Shown: one piece after another, positions 24,792 through 36,822 of the stretch
Position numbering within the stretch: position 1 is the stretch's first letter
How the letters are laid out: each line of letters opens with the position of its first letter
Source of the DNA: Phorcus lineatus
Taxonomy: Eukaryota > Mollusca > Gastropoda > Trochida > Trochidae
DNA: 64,000 bases
Assembly: GCA_921293015.1 (NCBI GenBank)
Contig: OV121081.1
Coordinates: 1,178,001-1,242,000 of the forward strand
Direction: 5' to 3'
Notes under the pieces: generated by a model
Database searches by the model: none
What the model was told of the DNA's origin: nothing
Seen by the model: only the letters and a program-made list of their open reading frames with translations
Program-made: the position numbers and the translations under genes

Positions 24792-24917
24792 ATGGCCACT
24801 TTGAGTGTGATTGATTTCAGCAGTGAACATGATCCGAAACTCCAACACAATTCTCTCACCAATACAGCAACAATGGAGTGTCAAACCTTTGATGTTTGTG
24901 TGTCGGAGGGCAGTCAG
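24792..24917 (+). CDS. Possible first coding exon of an unrecognised gene
   Basis: An ATG in good context (cacaATGGCC) opens a 42-codon frame ending exactly at a strong donor (AGTCAG|gtaaat, phase 0). The peptide begins Met-Ala-Thr-Leu-Ser-Val-Ile-Asp-Phe and is of ordinary mixed composition. Without splicing it would stop 11 codons later. I could not find a downstream exon, so this may be a chance frame. No family is recognised. Confidence 0.25.
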
Positions 24918-25007
24918 GTAAATCTACCTGCAGACACAGACAATAGCTGACGACGTTTTCAATCAAAAAGCTGATATTTTTAATCAAAAAGTCAATACCT
25001 CATACAT

Positions 25008-25304
25008 ACATTGCCATGCTGTATACACAGTATACTGTATACACATTGCCATGCTGTACATTTCACAGTATACTGTATACACATTGCCATGCTGTACATT
25101 TCACAGTATACAGTATACACATTGCCATGCTGTATACACAGTATACACATTGCCATGCTGTATACACAGTATACACATTGCCATGCTGTATACACAGTAT
25201 ACTGTATACACATTGCCATGCTGTATATACAGTATACTGTATACACATTGCCATGCTGTATACACAGTATACAGTATACACATTGCCATGCTGTACATTT
25301 CACT
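25008..25304. repeat. Palindromic TATAC-rich minisatellite
   Basis: Units of variable length (about 24-40 bp) combine acattgccatgctgta with gtatacacagtatactgtat segments that are near-perfect palindromes, plus occasional catttcacag inserts. Open frames occur on both strands in several phases and are artefacts. Each unit could form a cruciform, and the length variation falls in the palindromic parts. Confidence 0.92.
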
Positions 25305-25674
25305 GGGTGTATTGTAGGGAAACAATAACAGTAGAAACTCATCTAATTAGACAGTGGGACCAAGGGGGTGTCTATTGATCAGTTGAAGTCTATGCATAAT
25401 ATCATGGAGGAACTTGAAGATTTTTGGTAGAAGACACTGTGAGGAGTGTGATACCTTGAGATTATATAGAATGGATGAAATGAACAACGGTACATATTCA
25501 TCTTATCAGACAAAAAATCACAACCATGTCAATAGAAGTATTGAATTACATTTCTAAGGAAATATCATTAATGAAATGAATTATTATTCAGAAGTGGGGT
25601 TATAAAGTGGTATTATTGTGTGAGGAAGCTGATTACTGAAGATTATGCATTAAGTACACAAACATAATAATGAA

Positions 25675-25775
25675 ATTACATTTGTGAAACTCCTTTGGTT
25701 CTGGCAGAGGCAGTCATGTCACCTGCATTGTTCAATGTTTATGCCTACATGAAAAAAACAAATGTCATGAATGAC
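25675..25775 (+). pseudogene. Short reverse-transcriptase-like relic
   Basis: A short plus-strand frame reads VMSPALFNVYAYM, which resembles the LINE reverse-transcriptase motif (x)LSPxLFNxYM. It is preceded by a degraded agaggcag (Arg-Gln) one base out of frame. No other part of a LINE is evident nearby, so this is a weak call. Confidence 0.3.
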
Positions 25776-25819
25776 AACATGTAAATTTAACACAGGAGTA
25801 AAATCAAGAAATTTCACAG

Positions 25820-25890
25820 CAGGATTTGAACCCAGGACATTTGGGTTAAGAGTCAGACACTATAATGATTTGGCTCATTGGACATCCCAC
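25820..25890 (-). mobile_element. tRNA-derived SINE-like unit, copy 2
   Basis: On the minus strand, ccaatgagccaaatcattat is followed by agtgtctgact, taacccaaatgtcc and a B-box-like tgggttcaaatcct. It matches the unit at 8938-9012 in the tatagtgtctgact core. The box spacing suits an internal Pol III promoter, but tRNA stems are broken. Confidence 0.5.
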
Positions 25891-25899
25891 TAGCCAGTA

Positions 25900-27420
25900 G
25901 GACTGCTTTTATCTCACGCTGTCACATAAACATTGAGCGACGAATCTGATAGTGGTAATCATGATATCTCCGAGTAATGAATGGAGTCTGTTTGATAACT
26001 AATGATATCGATATCCTTTTCTGACAATGGAAAACAATTCACTTGCTTGACAAGGATATGAAAATGTAGAGATATCCCATATAAATTTATGGTTGCCAGA
26101 AGTTGACAAAGAGAGAAAGAAGTAAATTTCATTGATATGTATGACTTGTAAGACATGCACGTAAAAAATTACCATTGACTAAATTGTGTTTAACAAATGA
26201 ATTATTTCCTATTATTTACATACAGGCCCATGGATATCTATGGATGTACGATCTTAAAGATTTCAATACTAACTTCATATCATATTTTAATTTGCATTCC
26301 CTAAATTTGATATACCTATAGTTCCCTCCCTCAACCTCTTCAAATTCATTGTAGTTAAGCTCCAAGGGTACATCCTACACTAATTATATTATATTATTCA
26401 AAATGAATACAGGTAAGTCCATCGTTAAGTTCAGGTAAGATTCTCAGATAGGTATGGTTTTCTCTCCTATGTAATGAAGTCAAAACATAGGCTGTTTATT
26501 CTCAGCAGTTCATGCTGTTGACAGGTTTAGCAAGGATTAGCGCCAGATTATCTCTAGTGTTGATACTTACCTCCAGGGATTAGGGAGACACGATATCACC
26601 CGCAGTGTTCAGTGTGGGAACCATATGGAATTCAGGTACCGACAGTATTCTAACTTTCAAGGGTCGCATCATGCATCAAAACTAATTATGGAATACTTTT
26701 AGTATATGATTATTCATGACAAATTATTTTTTTATAATTTGGTATATTGTACAGAATTGGCAGCATATCCTCCTAAATTCTTTCGTAATATTTTCTTCTT
26801 TAATAATATTTTATATCTAATCTAGTTTTAAACATATGAAGGTGTCAAATTGTTCATTATACATTTTCAAATTGAATAGATTTTTCTTTTTCTAGATAAA
26901 AGTTTTGTCAAAAATTTCCACAACAATCATTTTCATAAACATAAAAGACCTTTTGAAAATACTGAAAATATTTACAATTTAAAATAAAATATTCAAGGGG
27001 TTTTATCTTGCATAAATGCCCTCAGATATCTAAATAGAAACAATTGCATGAACTCCTTGAAACTTAATAATGTAATTGTTTAGCAGGTAGATTTTATGAC
27101 TTGTTTTAATGACTAGTAAACAAAGCCAATGGGAAACAAGAGGTTTTATGGCTCATTATACAGCAAGTACCTGTTCAGTCTCAGCTAGACACGCCTGCAT
27201 TGATTGTGTTACCTTGTTTCACCTGATCAAGGTGTGCAAATATCACACTTGGCCAACCGTAAAACACCTGCCTTCCAGTTGTCATCTCATGATTTTCAAG
27301 TTTATTACCTACATACTAGTATCTTTAAACAATGGCCCGGGTCAATTTCTTATACTAGTAAATGATGTGACACCTCACTATCATTTTTATGATTGTATCC
27401 ATTCAAAATATCAAATTTAA
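25900..27420. other. Intergenic, no supported gene
   Basis: AT-rich. A 103-codon plus frame at 27109-27420 has no recognisable domain and runs into the foldback element at 27422. It is not called. Confidence 0.5.
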
Positions 27421-27421
27421 A

Positions 27422-27703
27422 TGATGATCATCCTGTTACATCAGCGTATTTGTCTCCGCCTAGCTCCATCATATACCCTGATATCCTTCGGCCTATAATG
27501 CTTATGGCTGGTTACTCATGGCTATTAATAGCCTACATTGACATTTGTTTGAATTCTCATCCAGGTGCCGCTATCGCTGAATGCGAGTCATTTCATTGGC
27601 TTGCTATATATATAGCGCTACGAGTGTTTTAGGCCAAAGGATATCAGGATATATGATGAAGTTAGGCGGAGAAAAATATGCTGATGTAGCAGGATGGATG
27701 ATA
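27422..27703. mobile_element. ~280-bp foldback (MITE-like) element
   Basis: Imperfect inverted arms of about 74 bp lie at 27422-27495 and 27630-27703 and flank a ~135-bp loop. Matching blocks include ctccgcctagctcc with its complement near 27657-27670, and ccctgatatccttcggccta with taggccaaaggatatcagga. The loop contains tatatatatagcgct. Overlapping plus-strand frames are discounted. Confidence 0.75.
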
Positions 27704-27709
27704 ATGTGC

Positions 27710-30700
27710 AACTGGTTACATCTAAATGTATTTGAATTCAGCTCTCTTACACTGAAGACAATAGCTAATCAATTCAAGCCTTGTCAAGGTATCACCCCTC
27801 CTTTATTCTATAGCAAAGTACCGGTACTGTGGTCCATTATGTCAACAGCAGTGGTGGTAACATAAACTGTATCATTCAAACAATGAATTCAGCCTTCTTA
27901 AACAAGAGAGAGAATATCTTTACTGAATTCTAACTTTGTCGAAGGTGTCTCCAGTTCTTTATTCCATAACCTGGTCAAGAAGTTCCAATCTAACAGTTGA
28001 ATTTCACTCATAAAGGTTTTCTTTAATTTAGGTGAAAAAATAATTATATTGCAATATATATATATACATTAAAATCAACATAAAATTCAAAATTGTGCTC
28101 TATTGGCAATAGATAATCACACAATTTCATCTTATTCCAAATCATATAATGGTTATAGATACTCTATTTATTAATGATTTATCAAGCATGGACATCTCTA
28201 TTGACACATGATACTGTTGACGTAGGATAAACAAACGGATCAACACTTAAAACAAGGGAGATTGTATCTCCTATAACTTATTGATTCCTCTAAACAAATA
28301 CAACTTCCCAGGTAACATTCTCCGTCATCTGCCAGACTGGCACAGACATTCCTGATGCACACAGAATTAACAATCTCTTAATTCTTAAGTCGTCTACTCT
28401 TGACACTTAATGTTTAATACACTCCAGCCAGGGGGTTCGAGTTGCTATGAAATCAAGACACCTGTACACTCCACGCTCGACACTCAGGAATCAAGTTAAT
28501 ACAAGGGGGACACATTGAATTAAAACTAACGCCATTATCTGGTCCAGATCTCCCCACCACAACCATGCAACCCCTCATCAGTAACTAATTTGTGGCTGTT
28601 TGATTTGGGAAATTATCACTTAAAGAATTAATAAATCTAAATGATGGACAGATTATGACAAGAATGATTACACTTTGCTTGTTTTCCTCTAAGATACATG
28701 GATTTAAGCTGATATGTTCATTATGAATTATTTGATACGACTAAAGACTATTAGAAGACATCCAGTTTAACAATATTGTCATGAAACGAGTGAGTGGTTA
28801 GGTATTTAATGAGCAGAGCGAATCAGGTTCTCATATCATTCATAAGTATCATAAGTATATAACAGTATAACACTTCACCCACTATACTAAACATATCAGA
28901 TCAAGTAAAGTAGAAATGTATACATTTATTTGATGTAAAGATATATCATTTCAAATACCAAAGGAGAGGGGTGTATGTTGTTCAGAAGGAACAATTTATC
29001 CTCAATAACCTTTGTTGGCACTTGCCATTTACGAATGTAGGGAATGAATAAAAGAAAGCAAGTTTTTAACTGATTGTTTCATCTCTGAGGAGCATTTAAT
29101 AAAAACTTGTTGAGTTAGTAGTTGTCAGTACCATTTAGGTGACCAAAAAGTTCAAAAGTGAAAATTCACCCAGGGACAATCTAATTAAGATTAATTAAAT
29201 AAGATTAAGATTCTTAAAGATTATAAAGACATTTTCACAGTGGTGATAAAAGAAAAAATAATGATAATGAACATAAAACTACACTGAATAAAAGTGCTTA
29301 TAAACGAATTCTGGTAAACTCTACAACATTGGCTCCTGCACCACTCGCAGAAGGTGACAAGCTTGTGAGCTGTTCTTGGTATCAATCACTTCATGTCCTA
29401 GTGACTCAATGTTAGCATATGTCATCATAATGGAATGTTTTCACTGCATTTATTAATATTTTTTAAACTCTAAAACGAGAATACATTACAATATAATTAC
29501 ATATGACCTGAAAAATTACAAGATGATATAATTGTAAGAGAGCAAAATTGCTATAAAGTGATATTTTTAAAAATAAAAATTTCAACATTAATCTTGATTG
29601 AATTGTCGAATTCAAAGATTATGATCAAATGACATCACTAATGTAATTTCACTCAGTCATTTTTACGCTCAATTTTACTTATCTTATTATTTCTTATTCA
29701 AAACGGGATTCTTAGCACCATTTAATATTACCGAAGCTTACAGAAGATTACAGTTACCATATCAGGCTTAATATGATGGGGAAAATAATATATTAATTAA
29801 AAATTGAAGCCATCTGTGCAATACACAATTTTAATGACCACGTGAAGCTTTCTGAATTTCAAATGCAACTTTTATTAATATTGAAATGCTAACATAAAGG
29901 AATAAACTCACCTATAAAACCGGCATCTCCAGGTATATCACGAACTGACGGACCGACAGACAGACAGACAACCTTCTGGTAGAGATGTGACTTATCCAAG
30001 TTACCCTAATCAATAGACATCTGATCTGTCAATATCTGATCTGTGTATACGTACACCGGTATATCTGATCCGATATATCGACATTCCCATCTAGCAGGTC
30101 AGCCCCCAGCCTGATTAACCAGAGACTATGCATTGCGGGATCCTTCATTACCTGACCTCTGACCTCTTGACAACACACCCCCTTTCTGGTATATCCACAC
30201 GGGTATCGTCTGACATGTTTTTTTGTCTTGCTTTAAATTCATCGTGAGTAGCATTACAATCAGCAATGCTTATAATTTTACCTGCTCAGAATTAAAAACT
30301 TTAAAGTTGACTATTATGTTTGTAGATCGGATTGAAGTTATTGATTTCTTTATTTCTTGCAATATCATAACACTTCAAAGTAAGTTTTTGCTACTTTAGT
30401 TTTGCTTTTTTTTGGTAGGATTGTTGAATTTACAAATACTAACCCATTGAAAGGATTATTCCATTTACACAACGTGCTTTGATGTGCATGCCTATACAAA
30501 CCATGAAGTATTTTGTAAAGCGATATGTACACATTACTTCATTACAATGTACATAAACAAGTGGCGAAGGCTAATAAAATGTGAGTAATACATGAATGGG
30601 ACATAGCATTACCGAACGGTAACATATTTCAATAGGGGACACTAATATAAAAATAATAAACTCTAAAGAGGTTATATGAGAAGCAATATCATGTAATATG

Positions 30701-31430
30701 AACTGCTTAAATTGTTAACGCTGTTGTACTTTTCAGAACAAATTTTATGTAGTATCGTATATGGCTTTTTAAAGAAAGATAATTTTATCATGGCATTGAT
30801 TGAACCAGTATAAACGTTTGTTGTGTTTGAAATAACACCTATGTTTCCTCAAGATCAAGAATCGCTTCATTGCCGTATTCAATATTCCTTGTGTTGCACG
30901 TCCATCACTACCACCGAATCGCCCGGCGTATATTTGAAACCACTTTTGAATTGGTCCGACTGTTTTCGTTACTTATGACAGCACTTACCAAGAATTGTGT
31001 ATCATATGAGAGACAGAAACACCATTAGGCCGGACACCTCAAGGTCAGAAAATATTATAAGACGTGGTCGTCCTCGGCAAAAATGCAAATTAACCTATTA
31101 ATCATGCAATGATTTCATACACGTTACTGATGGTTATGACGCAACATTATTGGAAATGATCAAATGGAGAATTTCACCACGTATCTTCTTATGTCAAAAA
31201 TACTTACACTTATATCAACAAGTTTTTTTTATATATGTAATTGGTATCAGAAGACTATTTATGTAACACCTAGAATTTTCCTTTATTCGGTTCAATGAAA
31301 CCATTACATTCCTTTGCGATAATATGAAGACGTTTACCATATCATATACAATATAAAATGATGATGATATAGTTAAAATGGCAATATACAGACATTTAAC
31401 TTTTAGTTTATAACAGATCCATATTTAAGA
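27710..31430. other. Intergenic, no supported gene
   Basis: AT-rich stretch with short simple repeats (a TA tract near 28052-28068 and a GACA run near 29957-29970). No frame over about 70 codons, splice-linked exon or RNA gene could be supported. Its 3' end may be the untranslated tail of the LINE relic that follows on the minus strand. Confidence 0.5.
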
Positions 31431-31439
31431 GCTAACTTA

Positions 31440-32045
31440 TTAAGCGCAATGCATTAAGGATACATATGACGTTAATAGCTTTATCATTTTACAATTGTTT
31501 GTTAATGCATTCCATACAGATAAAGAATTATTTCTAAGTATTGCATATATATTACATTAAAAAAGGAAGTGGATTTCATTTTCATTATTACCGCTATTAC
31601 ACATCTTGCAAATAGTATCAGGGCTAACAGTTTCTTTCCATCTAATGTTACATATTAACGGCAATACATTGAATCTAAGAAGGCATAAATATCTCCTTTG
31701 GTCTCTTACATTAATTCTCAAAATACAATGATCAATGAGTATGAAACTTGAAGAAGTTATACTATTGCTACTTATATATTGTTTTGAGCAAACAATTAAC
31801 CTCTGATTTAATTATGACAAAAATTATGATACATTTGAAGATTTCCAATGTCTTGGACAAGCCATATACATGACAAAATTCACATTCATTCAGAAGTGTA
31901 CGCATGACTGAAGCCCGGGTTACACTACCAACAGAATCTCATTTGAGCATAGAATTATAAATATGTTTAGGGGAGCGATCATCAGACATTTTAAGCAATT
32001 TACTACAAAATGTGATACACTTAAGATAATAATCCAGATCATACT
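31440..32045 (-). pseudogene. LINE ORF2 C-terminal fragment, decayed
   Basis: Read on the minus strand from about 32045, the translation gives Cys-Ser-Lys-Leu-Leu-Lys-Met, then SPKHIYNSML, a stop, RASVMRTLLNECEFCHVYGL and, after a frame change near 31,830, RYLCLLRFNVLPLICNIRWK followed by ICKMCN..NENEIHFLF, a stop at 31557-31559, then CNIYAILRNN in the same frame to a stop at 31440. The order (R..L..LR.nvLPL..., CxxC, E.EIHFL, C..Y) matches the C-terminal zinc-knuckle-like end of LINE ORF2 proteins. It is broken by at least two in-frame stops and one frameshift. The catalytic reverse transcriptase is absent. Confidence 0.7.
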
Positions 32046-32049
32046 ACAG

Positions 32050-33160
32050 CATACACAGTGAGTGTATCCATGGCGTTATGGTGGCCGTCGATGATGTAAA
32101 TTGTGACGTCATGTAGTGGATGATGATGACAAGGCATGGTGCAAAGTCTGCTGTAGAGAAAATCTCCTATGAGATATTGCTTCACGTAACACAAGCGATA
32201 TCAGCTGAAAAACAGTTTTGGAGGATATATTCAAATTAAGCCAGTGATAAGAGAGAAGGTGTCTAAATTACGAAGTTTGAACAAAAACATTACGACACCA
32301 TACTGCAAAGTTTACAAAGATATACAAACAGGTTTATATACAGTTTATATAGTATTTTAAATCAATTATAATTTATTTTTCTAAGCCTTCATGGATGTTA
32401 TTTTACGATTCAAAGGTTTCCTGAGCATCTTCAGGACTCACAATGGAGGTAGAACGGAGGGGCGTCTCCATTGTATAGGACGTCATTTGTCGTTGATATT
32501 TCACGGAAACTTGTACATTAACAGTACTTTGTAGGCAGGCTTTAAAGAGCCTTTCCATAAATTTCCATAACATATTATTTACCTTTGACACATACCTAAA
32601 TGTCATATGTGGGGATATAAAATCAAAACATCTTAACTTTCCATGTCCATAAGACACATATATGACAAATGCTGGTTTTCCATAAAAATCTAAGAAAAGC
32701 CTTATAGATGCACAGAGGTGTAGATATCACATCAAAAATACATGGCTACTAGTTATATAACCTAACAAACACTATCAACTCATAACTGCCCTCCTGTCTC
32801 TTTTAGATAAGTCTCCAAAATTACGTTTGACTATTTGACGCGCGCCACTGTTCGGTTTTCGATCATAATTGCGACGTTCTACCTTCATATTGTCACTGTA
32901 AAAAACCCAATAAGCTTTAAAATGTGTCTTTTTGGTAACAGTCGATACTTCGCGATCAAATGACATCATTGATTAAGTTTGGCATATATGACTCCAACAA
33001 CTCACGGAGTGGCTCTTTAAAACCTCACAGATTGATTGGTTCAAATTATGCACCTTAATGTGTCACCAGCAACATCAAAGTTAGAATGACTATCTTGGCC
33101 TCAAAATTAACAGTCGGTGCATATATCATATGCTATAGTCATTAGACGTTATATAGTCGA
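32050..33160. other. Possible repeat-derived stretch, no supported gene
   Basis: Two minus-strand frames (32403-32657, 84 codons; 32775-32969, 64 codons) show no domain I recognise. The segment near 32930-33060 (cgatacttcgcgatcaaatg, catatatgactccaac) has the look of a dispersed invertebrate repeat, but no second copy lies in the window. A TGACGTCA motif is at 32104-32111. Confidence 0.35.
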
Positions 33161-34055
33161 TGTGTGAGGTTACGGTCTATGTAAGCGGTTATGGTCTATG
33201 TAAGAAGTTATGGTCTATGTATGAAGTTATAGTCTATGTATGAAGTTATAGTCTATGTATGAAGTTATGGTCTATGTATGAGGTTATGGTCTATGAATGA
33301 AGTTATGGTCTATGTATGAAGTTATAGTCTATGTGTGAGGATACGGTCTATGTATGAGGTTACGGTCTATGTATGAAGTTATGGTCTATATATGAATTTA
33401 TGGTCTATGTATGAAGTTATGGTCTATGTATGAGGTTATGGTCTATGTATGAAGTTATGGTCTATGTATGAAGTTATAGTCTATGTGTGAGGATACGGTC
33501 TATGTATGAGGTTACGGTCTATGTATGAGGTTATAATCTATGTATGAGGTTATGGTCTATGTATGATGTTATGGTCTATGTATGAAGTTATAGTCTATGT
33601 GTGAGGATACGGTCTATGTATGAGGTTACGGTCTATGTATGAAGTTATAATCTATGTATGAGGTTATGGTCTATGTATGATGTTATGGTCTATGTATGAG
33701 GTTATGGTCTATGTATGAATTTATGGTCTATGTATGAAGTTATGGTCTATGTATGAGGTTATGGTCTATGTATGAAGTTATAGTCTATATATATGAAGTT
33801 ATAGTCTATGTATGAGGTTATGGTCTATGTATGAAGTTATGGTCTATGTATGAAGTTATGGTCTATGTGAAGATATGGTCTATGTGTGAAGTCATGGTAT
33901 ATTTATGAGGTTATGGTCTATGTATGGAAATTGGGTCTATGTATGAAGTTATGGTCTATGTGTGAGGTTATGGTCTGTGTGTGAGGTTATGGTCTATGTG
34001 TGAGGTTATGGTCTGTGTGTGAGGTTATGGTCTATGTGTGAGGTTATGTTCTATA
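33161..34055. repeat. 19-bp minisatellite, about 47 copies
   Basis: A head-to-tail array of gaagttatggtctatgtat with a/g and t/c variants (gaggttacggtctatgtat, gatgttatgg). Blocks of several units recur in the same variant order, for example the gtgtgaggatacggtc run at about 33331, 33485 and 33599. This indicates local higher-order duplication. Confidence 0.95.
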
Positions 34056-34884
34056 TGTTATGCTTGTCAATCTAAATGAGTTGCGTCTATGACATGAGCC
34101 TACCATTGTTTGAGTTTATGAATGAGGCATGGTGTTGAAAACCATTTTATTTTGTTTCTCTTTAGATAGTTTATAATTTGATGCTACCAACATTGTGTTC
34201 TCAGTCATGCCATGAAGTATTCTTGAAACAGCAGCTTTGTTCATTCACGCATATTCATAGCAAGACTCAAATATCAAAGATATTCGAATGTAACACTTGA
34301 TCGTTGCAACAGTATTTTACTCATTTACCAATTCTTTTTATATTTGATATACCTGATTGTTGTCCGTGTAGTTGCTGTTTTACCGCTCCGTATACATTGG
34401 AAGTGGAATTTACATATATTGACACAAGTCATTTTTACCTTGAACAACACTTTTTATTCAACTTTAAAATAACAATTTTTGTTGTGAATAAAATGTGTAC
34501 AATATGGATAAGCATTCAAATTTACACTTAAAATGAGTTGACAAGTAAATATCAAGGAAAATAAAATAAAACAAGCAACAAGTTCATTCCATGCACATGT
34601 TCATAGAAACAATATTTTGAGAAGATGTAAGTGAATTAATCAAATCCATGACAACAAATGGTATTTGTACAAGCGACCACAGAATTCTCTTAATTAGCAG
34701 TTTAATTAAGAAAGGTAGCCTGTGAAGACGAGAGTAGAAGTGAAAACAATCAATGAACGATTAATTTGAAATTTACAGCTGTTGTTTTACTTCTCCAAAG
34801 ATTTGGAACATAAAATTTAGGCAAGTCCCTTTGGTTTGTGCTGCATTTGAAATGTATATCATAAACCCAAGGATTATTCACCAC

Positions 34885-35115
34885 GGTGAGGTGAGGTGAG
34901 TTGGGGTTTAACGCCGCTTTCAAGATTATTTCACTTATATCGCGGCTGCTAGTAAAATTGCAGGAAGAAAGCCCGCAACACTATTGTGGCTATGCATTGC
35001 GGTGAAACCTGCGAGCAATCGGCTGGAACTAGCAAACCATGTGTGATACCACGCTGAAATTCAGTGTAGCATTGCACCCAAACCTGACGGCGTTTAGAAT
35101 AGTTCTCTACTGCAG
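34885..35115 (+). mobile_element. Dispersed element with tttaacgccgct, copy 1
   Basis: It begins ggtgaggtgagttggggttt, aacgccgctttcaagattat, then ttcacttatat, gcggctgctag, gaagaaagcccgcaacac, ctatgcattgcggtgaaacc and ggctggaactagcaaaccat. A diverged second copy lies at 38790-38920 in a GTF3C2 intron. The ggggtttaacgccg phrase recalls an interspersed repeat often seen in mollusc genomes (recollection, not a search). Confidence 0.6.
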
Positions 35116-35854
35116 ACAAAGTTGCCGAGCCCCTGGCGGGATTCTATTCACCTCGGGTTTCATATATTGATTCATCATAAGAAGAAAGGATCATCTTATG
35201 CATGCATTGGCGACAGTAAATTATTAACATGTGGGTAATCTCATCTCATGTTATACATGGGGACTATTTTGTACATTATTGGACATTTCAAAGGATCTAC
35301 AACTTCCTCTGTACAATTATTGGACATACTATTGAATAGTTAACTGTAAGACAACAACATAAAGTAGCACTATTTGATTCATGAATTGCAGAAAATACCT
35401 GGATTTAGATTCAAACGTGAACAGTTTGCAATAAATCTTTTGTTCATAATTTCATTAAATGCAAACTCCAACATAAAACATTTCTGACAATCTTGACATT
35501 CTCTATATATCTTCACCTGTCTGCTACTCAAGTCATGTAAAGTTGTACAATTACACAGATATAATTAATGATTGAAGACAAAAAGGTCAAAAATTGGGAA
35601 TTTCCTTGAGTTACAACCACTTTGATTATTACAAAACATTTCATTTGTAGTTGTAACTGTTGGTTTAAGTGCTGACTCGCCATCTATTATCAATCAGACT
35701 TCTTGTCCTTTATACACTTGCCTCATACAAATATCATTATCTATCAATGAACAAAAACTCCTCTATATATCTGATCCTAAATATTTTTTCTTTCTCAATA
35801 ACCATCCTGAAATGCAGACACTCAATTTTTAAAAAAAAATATGTGGAGGGTTTT

Positions 35855-35955
35855 TCTCACCTAATCTCATTGAAATCAGATCAAAACTTGTCCCTCATAT
35901 ATTGCAGCAAGGAACGAGTTTCGATCTGATTTTAATGAGATTGTTTCCTCGCCAA
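35855..35955. mobile_element. Small foldback hairpin
   Basis: Inverted arms aatctcattgaaatcagatc (about 35863-35882) and gatctgattttaatgagatt (about 35923-35942) flank about 40 bp. They are bounded by ttctcacct on the left and gtttcctcgcc on the right. It is a likely MITE or foldback fragment without coding capacity. Confidence 0.6.
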
Positions 35956-36822
35956 GAAGGATTTTATTCTAGTTAGTCCAGACTGACGTCACAGTTCATC
36001 AGAGGCAGAGACATGCAACAGTTGAGACTCTTCTTGTTTCAGTTGGGATAAAACTGTAAATGAATTCGTAATTAACAAAACTTTCTCATTGTTAGGAGTT
36101 TCTGGAAGTCAAGGTTATAGATTATATATCCTACTAATCACTGACTGGTGAACACAGCTAGCTTCTTTTAACCAGTGAACAATCTGATGTAATTAGCAGA
36201 AGTCAGTCGCAATCCCTGTTCCTGAAAATAGCAATCTAATCTGAGACTAGCAAATTGCTGTATGACAGAGGCAGTAATACCATGGATGACATGTTTGTAA
36301 GTCAGTATCCCACATATAGCCATCATATCACATCACCAATGATCATCATATTGTCAAAGATTCTCAGAAGACCTCCATTCCAACTAAGTGAGCTTCTGTG
36401 AGGGGTTGATTTGTTAGCTTGTCTCTGTTCCATATCCCTCTAACTACATATTCAATATTCTAATGCCCATTGCATATTGTTGAAGTCTCCTGCACATCTT
36501 TCATGAAGCCCAGAAAACTTCCACAACACTGCAAACAAATATTTAGTTCAGGTAGCAACCAATTTGATAATGACTTCATTATGAGACATCAAATAATGGT
36601 GAAAATGGTGACTGGTGAAACTAATCCTGAGGAGATTGCTCCAACTAAGTTGTTATCGATACCACTGACCACACATACAACCGACAACTTCCAGTGGCCA
36701 AGAACTTCCGCCAAAAAACACAATGAGGTATTCTTGGATCAGGTACCATCTAAATCACTTCATTATGAGACCTGTTCCTTGACTGAGGTGAAATCGACCC
36801 TTATGAAGTTGTTTTCCATCGA
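35956..36822. other. Downstream flank of GTF3C2
   Basis: This stretch holds the probable 3' untranslated region of the minus-strand GTF3C2 gene. A reverse-strand AATAAA (TTTATT at 35963-35968) is one possible polyadenylation signal. The 161-codon plus frame at 36470-36955 overlaps the last GTF3C2 exon antisense and is discounted. Confidence 0.45.

Noticed and set aside
27109..27865. Plus-strand frames of 79-103 codons
   Set aside because: They overlap the foldback element or lack any domain, codon bias or splice partner.
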